A stretch of DNA of 64,000 bases from Pseudoalteromonas luteoviolacea H33-S (GTDB lineage Bacteria; Pseudomonadota; Gammaproteobacteria; Enterobacterales; Alteromonadaceae): NCBI RefSeq assembly GCF_001625695.1, contig NZ_AUXY01000081.1:49728-113727 (forward strand). The letters are read 5' to 3'. This document shows positions 60,442 to 64,000 of the stretch, piece by piece. The position numbers and the translations under genes are program-made. The notes below the pieces were generated by a model. It ran no database searches. It saw nothing but the letters and a program-made list of their open reading frames with translations, and was not told the DNA's origin. Numbering within the stretch: the first letter of the stretch is position 1; every line of letters starts with the position of its first letter.

Positions 60442-62328
60442 ATGAATCGATATATAAGAATAAAAGCGTTATTTATTACTTTTATTATCATTTGCTTATC
60501 AGGTTGTGGTGGAAGTGGTTCCGAACAAAGCCCAACGACTAACAATCAAAGCCAGCAAACAAACCAAGCAAATAATAATAACTCACATAATCCCACTGAT
60601 GACAACAACGTTGTTGCAGAACCAAATGATAATGATGATTCAACAGGCAATGATGATGTTGATCAATCCCCTACGCTAACGGACACAACGTTCTCTTCGC
60701 AAGCGAAGGTTTCAAGGTTTTTGCAGCAAGCAACTTTTGGTGCTACGCCTACATTGTTATCTGAATTGGACAACAAGAGCGCTTCACAGTGGTATTTAAG
60801 CCAGCTTAAAGTGACACCGAGTTTGATTTTACCTAGTGTTGAAGCGCAAGCCCCCAGTGATCCTGAAGACGAGTTTAATTTGTTTTACATTGAGCAAACG
60901 AGTTTTGCATTTTGGAGAAATAGTATAGGTGCACCTGATCAGCTAAGACAGCGTGCTGCCTTTGCGCTATCTGAAATTTTAGTTGTTTCAAATGGCGGTG
61001 GTGAAGTCTTAACTGATGTCCCAGAAGCAGTTGCTGCCTACCAAGACATTCTTATCAATAATGCGTTTGGAAATTATCGAACGTTACTAGAGCGTGTAAC
61101 TTATTCTCCTGCAATGGGTCACTATTTAACTTATATGGGGAGTGAGAAAGGCAATGACGAAACGGGAAGAATGCCTGATGAAAACTATGCACGCGAGCTA
61201 CTCCAGCTATTTACATTAGGTGTTGTTACGTTAAACAAAGACGGCAGTGAACAACTAGACTCAAATGGCAATACGATTGAACTTTATGATAATTCCGATA
61301 TTACTGGTTTAGCGCGTGTCTTCACTGGTCTAAATTTAAATGAGGATGATCCTGAGGCGTTTTTAGGTAAACGGTTTAGTGTGCCAATGTCAGTATTTGC
61401 AGAATCACATTCAGAAAAAGAAAAATCATTTTTGGGGCATACGATAGCAGCTGGTACAGATGCACCGACTTCAATCTCTGAGGCACTAGATCATATTTTT
61501 AATCATCAAAATTTAGCACCATTTGTTACTAAGCAGCTCATACAAAGATTGATCACATCTAATCCGAGCCCTGATTACGTTCAGCGTGTCGTGACGGCGT
61601 TTGAGTCAGGTAATTTTACTTTGCCAGATGGTCGTGAAGTTGGTGCTAACCAACGTGGAGATCTTAGTGCGACATTCGCTGCGATTCTTTTTGATCAAGA
61701 AGCAAGAGTTCCTAACCCACAAACAGGTGGAAAAATTCGTGAACCTATTCTTAGATTTACGCAGTGGGCTCGGGCGTTTGAACTAACAAATATTACCCCT
61801 GAGTTTGTGCCGCAATTGTGGGATACCAGCGCCAGCGCAGATCTTGCTCAGCACCCCTACCGATCCCCCAGTGTTTTTAATTTTTTTCGTCCTGGATATA
61901 AAGCACCCGGCAGTGTCACTGCTTCAAATGGCTTAGTTTCACCAGAGCTTCAGATAATCAATGCTAGCTCCATACCGGGATACATTAACTTCATGACGTA
62001 TTTTATTACCGGTCAACAACAGGAAGCTGACCTAGAAGAGCTTAAAGAAGAGTTTGATGAAATAGGCACCGATCTTAACTTAGACCAAGCATTATTAAGT
62101 TTTAAACCTAATTATGCTCGATTGCTGAGTGTGGCAAATGATCCCACAGCCCTCATCGATCAACTTAATCTTCTCCTTTGTGCTAACCAGTTAAGCGATC
62201 AAACACAACAAAGTATTAAGCAAGTGATCGGCTTTATAGAAGAGGATGAAGAAGATGGCTTTCTTGATCGAGTACATTTGTCCATTTTAATGGTCATGTC
62301 ATCTCCTGATTATCTTGTTCAAAAATAG
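60442..62328 (+). CDS. DUF1800-domain lipoprotein
   Basis: A 628-residue exported lipoprotein. Signal ALFITFIIICLSGCGG with lipobox LSGC, then a low-complexity Asn/Gln/Asp linker (about residues 30-75), then the DUF1800 domain. Domain motifs are RFLQQATFGATP at its start, PDENYARELLQLFTLGVVTL and GLARVFTGLN. The DUF1800 product is nearly always encoded next to a DUF1501 protein, as here; the biochemical role of the pair is not established. It follows the two-component genes on the same strand with an operator between. Confidence 0.92.
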   Translation: MNRYIRIKALFITFIIICLSGCGGSGSEQSPTTNNQSQQTNQANNNNSHNPTDDNNVVAEPNDNDDSTGNDDVDQSPTLTDTTFSSQAKVSRFLQQATFGATPTLLSELDNKSASQWYLSQLKVTPSLILPSVEAQAPSDPEDEFNLFYIEQTSFAFWRNSIGAPDQLRQRAAFALSEILVVSNGGGEVLTDVPEAVAAYQDILINNAFGNYRTLLERVTYSPAMGHYLTYMGSEKGNDETGRMPDENYARELLQLFTLGVVTLNKDGSEQLDSNGNTIELYDNSDITGLARVFTGLNLNEDDPEAFLGKRFSVPMSVFAESHSEKEKSFLGHTIAAGTDAPTSISEALDHIFNHQNLAPFVTKQLIQRLITSNPSPDYVQRVVTAFESGNFTLPDGREVGANQRGDLSATFAAILFDQEARVPNPQTGGKIREPILRFTQWARAFELTNITPEFVPQLWDTSASADLAQHPYRSPSVFNFFRPGYKAPGSVTASNGLVSPELQIINASSIPGYINFMTYFITGQQQEADLEELKEEFDEIGTDLNLDQALLSFKPNYARLLSVANDPTALIDQLNLLLCANQLSDQTQQSIKQVIGFIEEDEEDGFLDRVHLSILMVMSSPDYLVQK

Positions 62329-62341
62329 AGGGCTAATAACA

Positions 62342-63694
62342 ATGAACAGACGAAACTTTATTAAAACAGCAAGTGCAGGTGTTGTTGCCTCTTCCATCAT
62401 GGATATGGGTCAAGTATTGGCAAATACTCAAGTCGACTCAAATGAATATCGTGCATTGGTTTGTGTGTTTTTATTTGGCGGGATGGACAACCATGACACC
62501 ATTATCCCCTATGACGCGCAAAGTTATAACAAGTGGGCGAGTATCAGGCAGTCACTTTTGAATCAGTATGTTACTAAACGGGAAATAAGCGCTTTACTAC
62601 CAATCACCACCCCAAGCAGGTTTGGCTCTCGACAATTTGCTTTGCCTCCAGAAATGCCGTCAATAGCAGGGCTTTATCAGCAAGGCAAATTATCCGTTGT
62701 CGGCAACGTTGGTCCTTTGCTAGAAAACGTGAATGCCACCAGCATTCGGAACGAGACAGCCAATCTGCCTTCGCGATTGTTTTCTCACAACGATCAGCAA
62801 AGTACGTGGATGTCTGGCAAAGCTGAAGGTGCGCAGTATGGTTGGGCAGGAAAATTTTATGATGCGCTTATAAACCAAGGGAGTGCCAAATCTAATACAT
62901 TTTCTGCAGTCACCACTGCTGGTGGAGAGCTTCTACTGACTGGAACGAATACAACTCCGTATCATGTAACAGATGGCAAAGCTGCGACAATACAAGCTTT
63001 GGAGTTCTTTGAAGGCAATGACGCGGTTGACGCACACTTTAGCGCACTAGGTCACCAAACCAATAATTTACTCGAACAAGACCTCGCTTCGAAAATTGGT
63101 CAGTCTTTTGAAGCAAACAAAATGTTTAACCAAGCTATTTCATCTCAAACAACAAGTGTTGGAGAGTTTCCCAAAACTGGGTTAGGCCGTCAGCTAGAGT
63201 CTGTTGCTAGGACATTGGCTGTGCGAGAGCAGTTAGGGACAAATAGACAGATTTTTGTTGTGTCGATGGGTGGGTTTGATACCCATTCAGGTCAAGCGCA
63301 GAGTTTACCTAAATTGCAAAGTGCATTAGATGGCGCGCTTGGTGCATTTAATAGTGCGATGGAAAGTATGGGGCTGAGCAATAATGTTACCTTATTCACA
63401 GCATCTGATTTTGGACGCACCTTAGCAATTAATGGAGACGGCACAGATCATGGTTGGGGTGCGCATCACTTTGTAATGGGCGGTGCAATCAATGGTGGCA
63501 CTATATTTGGTGATATTCCTCCCGCTGAGCTGAATCATGAGTTAGATGCCGGCAGTGGCCGATTGATCCCAACAATGTCTGTTGATCAGTATGGCGCGGC
63601 ATTAGGTCAATGGTTAGGGATTTCAGATTCTGAACTTGCGCAAGTTTTTCCAAACTTAAACAACTTTGGTGCGAGCCCTGCTTTGTTTGCGTAA
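62342..63694 (+). CDS. DUF1501-domain exported protein (Tat signal)
   Basis: A 450-residue protein with an N-terminal twin-arginine signal MNRRNFIKTASAGVVASSIM, so it is exported folded. The DUF1501 domain has VCVFLFGGMDNHDTIIPYD near the start, RQIFVVSMGGFDTHSGQAQS in the middle and the conserved DHGWGAHHFVMGGAINGG later. It probably has an alkaline-phosphatase/sulfatase-like fold, but its activity is unknown. ATG 62342 is chosen over the upstream frame at 62315 because AGAGGG precedes it and the Tat motif begins there. It is 13 bases after the DUF1800 stop, in one operon. Confidence 0.93.
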   Translation: MNRRNFIKTASAGVVASSIMDMGQVLANTQVDSNEYRALVCVFLFGGMDNHDTIIPYDAQSYNKWASIRQSLLNQYVTKREISALLPITTPSRFGSRQFALPPEMPSIAGLYQQGKLSVVGNVGPLLENVNATSIRNETANLPSRLFSHNDQQSTWMSGKAEGAQYGWAGKFYDALINQGSAKSNTFSAVTTAGGELLLTGTNTTPYHVTDGKAATIQALEFFEGNDAVDAHFSALGHQTNNLLEQDLASKIGQSFEANKMFNQAISSQTTSVGEFPKTGLGRQLESVARTLAVREQLGTNRQIFVVSMGGFDTHSGQAQSLPKLQSALDGALGAFNSAMESMGLSNNVTLFTASDFGRTLAINGDGTDHGWGAHHFVMGGAINGGTIFGDIPPAELNHELDAGSGRLIPTMSVDQYGAALGQWLGISDSELAQVFPNLNNFGASPALFA

Positions 63695-63715
63695 CAATAT
63701 TTGTAGAAAGGTATA

Positions 63716-63748
63716 TGCGTCGTTTGGACAAGATTATTAAACGACGCA
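63716..63748 (+). terminator. Hairpin after DUF1501 gene
   Basis: TGCGTCGTTT/AAACGACGCA, a 10-bp stem with a 13-base loop, extended by GTATA/TATAC with a small bulge. It lies 22 bases after the stop codon. No clean T-run follows, so terminator function is probable rather than certain. Confidence 0.5.
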
Positions 63749-63777
63749 GCTATACTTAAGTAAAATATTACTGGTTT

Positions 63778-63921
63778 ATGAAGATGATGACAGTCGACAG
63801 CGGCAGCTTATATCTAATTTTAATCATAGTCCTTATCTGTATTTGCTTTATATACGGGAATCGGTATAAATCAAAACTTAAGAAGCAACCACCTAAACAA
63901 AATGTTAAGGATAATAAGTAG
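63778..63921 (+). CDS. 47-residue single-pass membrane peptide
   Basis: A short frame encoding MKMMTVDSGS, then one hydrophobic segment (LYLILIIVLICICFIY) and a Lys-rich tail (KSKLKKQPPKQN). Topology with a basic C-terminal end inside is plausible. There is no strong ribosome site. It lies after a hairpin that ends the DUF1501 gene and is on the same strand. The family is unknown; a chance frame cannot be excluded. Confidence 0.4.
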   Translation: MKMMTVDSGSLYLILIIVLICICFIYGNRYKSKLKKQPPKQNVKDNK

Positions 63922-64000
63922 ATAGTTAACGATTAAGAACTTAGTACTTTGATTTAGTACAGCGTTTTTATCTTTTTTAGAGGCTGTACATAACTTTGTG

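Noticed and set aside
1..64000. CRISPR arrays, rRNA, tRNA or insertion sequences
   Set aside because: No regularly spaced repeats, tRNA T-arm signatures, rRNA-like stretches or transposase genes were seen on either strand.

Overview
The window looks like chromosome of a marine gammaproteobacterium of the Alteromonadales, most probably Pseudoalteromonas or a close relative. The reasons are a low-to-moderate GC content, a TonB2-type cluster (DUF3450, TtpC, ExbB, ExbD, TonB, TPR), a proteobacterial asd, many surface and secreted proteins, and the paired DUF1800/DUF1501 genes. This assignment is inference: there is no rRNA or tRNA gene in the window to anchor it.

Region by region: 0-2.6 kb has the 3' part of RNase D, a metallo-beta-lactamase-fold lipoprotein and a small membrane protein. 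2.6-9.6 kb is a mannose/mannoside utilisation locus: sugar kinase and AGE-family isomerase on the minus strand, and a FucP-type permease, a secreted GH92 mannosidase and a BSP-family metalloprotease on the plus strand. 9.7-11.6 kb is a chemoreceptor. 11.8-16.8 kb is a complete TonB energy-transduction operon, followed by a beta-helix lipoprotein and a large TonB-dependent receptor (17.0-21.5 kb). asd follows at 22.1 kb, preceded by a multi-hairpin element that may be a small RNA. 23.2-28.6 kb is a gene-poor, AT-rich accessory stretch. It holds an unknown gene, a badly decayed fragment of a phage tail tape-measure gene, and a two-gene ATPase + DUF4435 pair that fits the PARIS anti-phage system. 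28.6-31.6 kb has a secreted ricin-type lectin protein and an orphan solute-binding-like protein. 31.8-37.4 kb is a receiver-MoxR-DUF58-transglutaminase operon ending in an antiporter. 37.5-42.1 kb holds unrelated singletons (CofD-like protein, periplasmic binding protein, membrane protein, glycosyltransferase, acetyltransferase). 42.1-49.0 kb is a five-gene MipA/OmpV-adaptor-RND-response regulator-histidine kinase operon. 49.4 kb carries a 52-residue peptide gene resembling a RiPP precursor. 50.1-54.2 kb is a three-protein phosphorelay. 54.4-56.9 kb is a second GH92 enzyme, a lipoprotein. 58.3-63.7 kb has a two-component system and the DUF1800/DUF1501 pair. A 47-residue membrane peptide gene ends the window.

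The genes work together in several visible ways. The mannose locus and the distant second GH92 gene share one palindromic operator (consensus TTGGAACGWTCCAA) at three sites, so they look like one regulon with a regulator outside the window. Mannosides would be trimmed outside the inner membrane, mannose imported by the permease, isomerised to fructose and phosphorylated. The TonB operon sits beside a receptor and surface lipoprotein that it may energise. A second palindrome (ATACAA-N-TTTGTAT type) lies before both the 58.3 kb two-component genes and the DUF1800/DUF1501 genes, which suggests autoregulation plus control of that pair.

All family names are from reading the translations by eye; no database search was possible.
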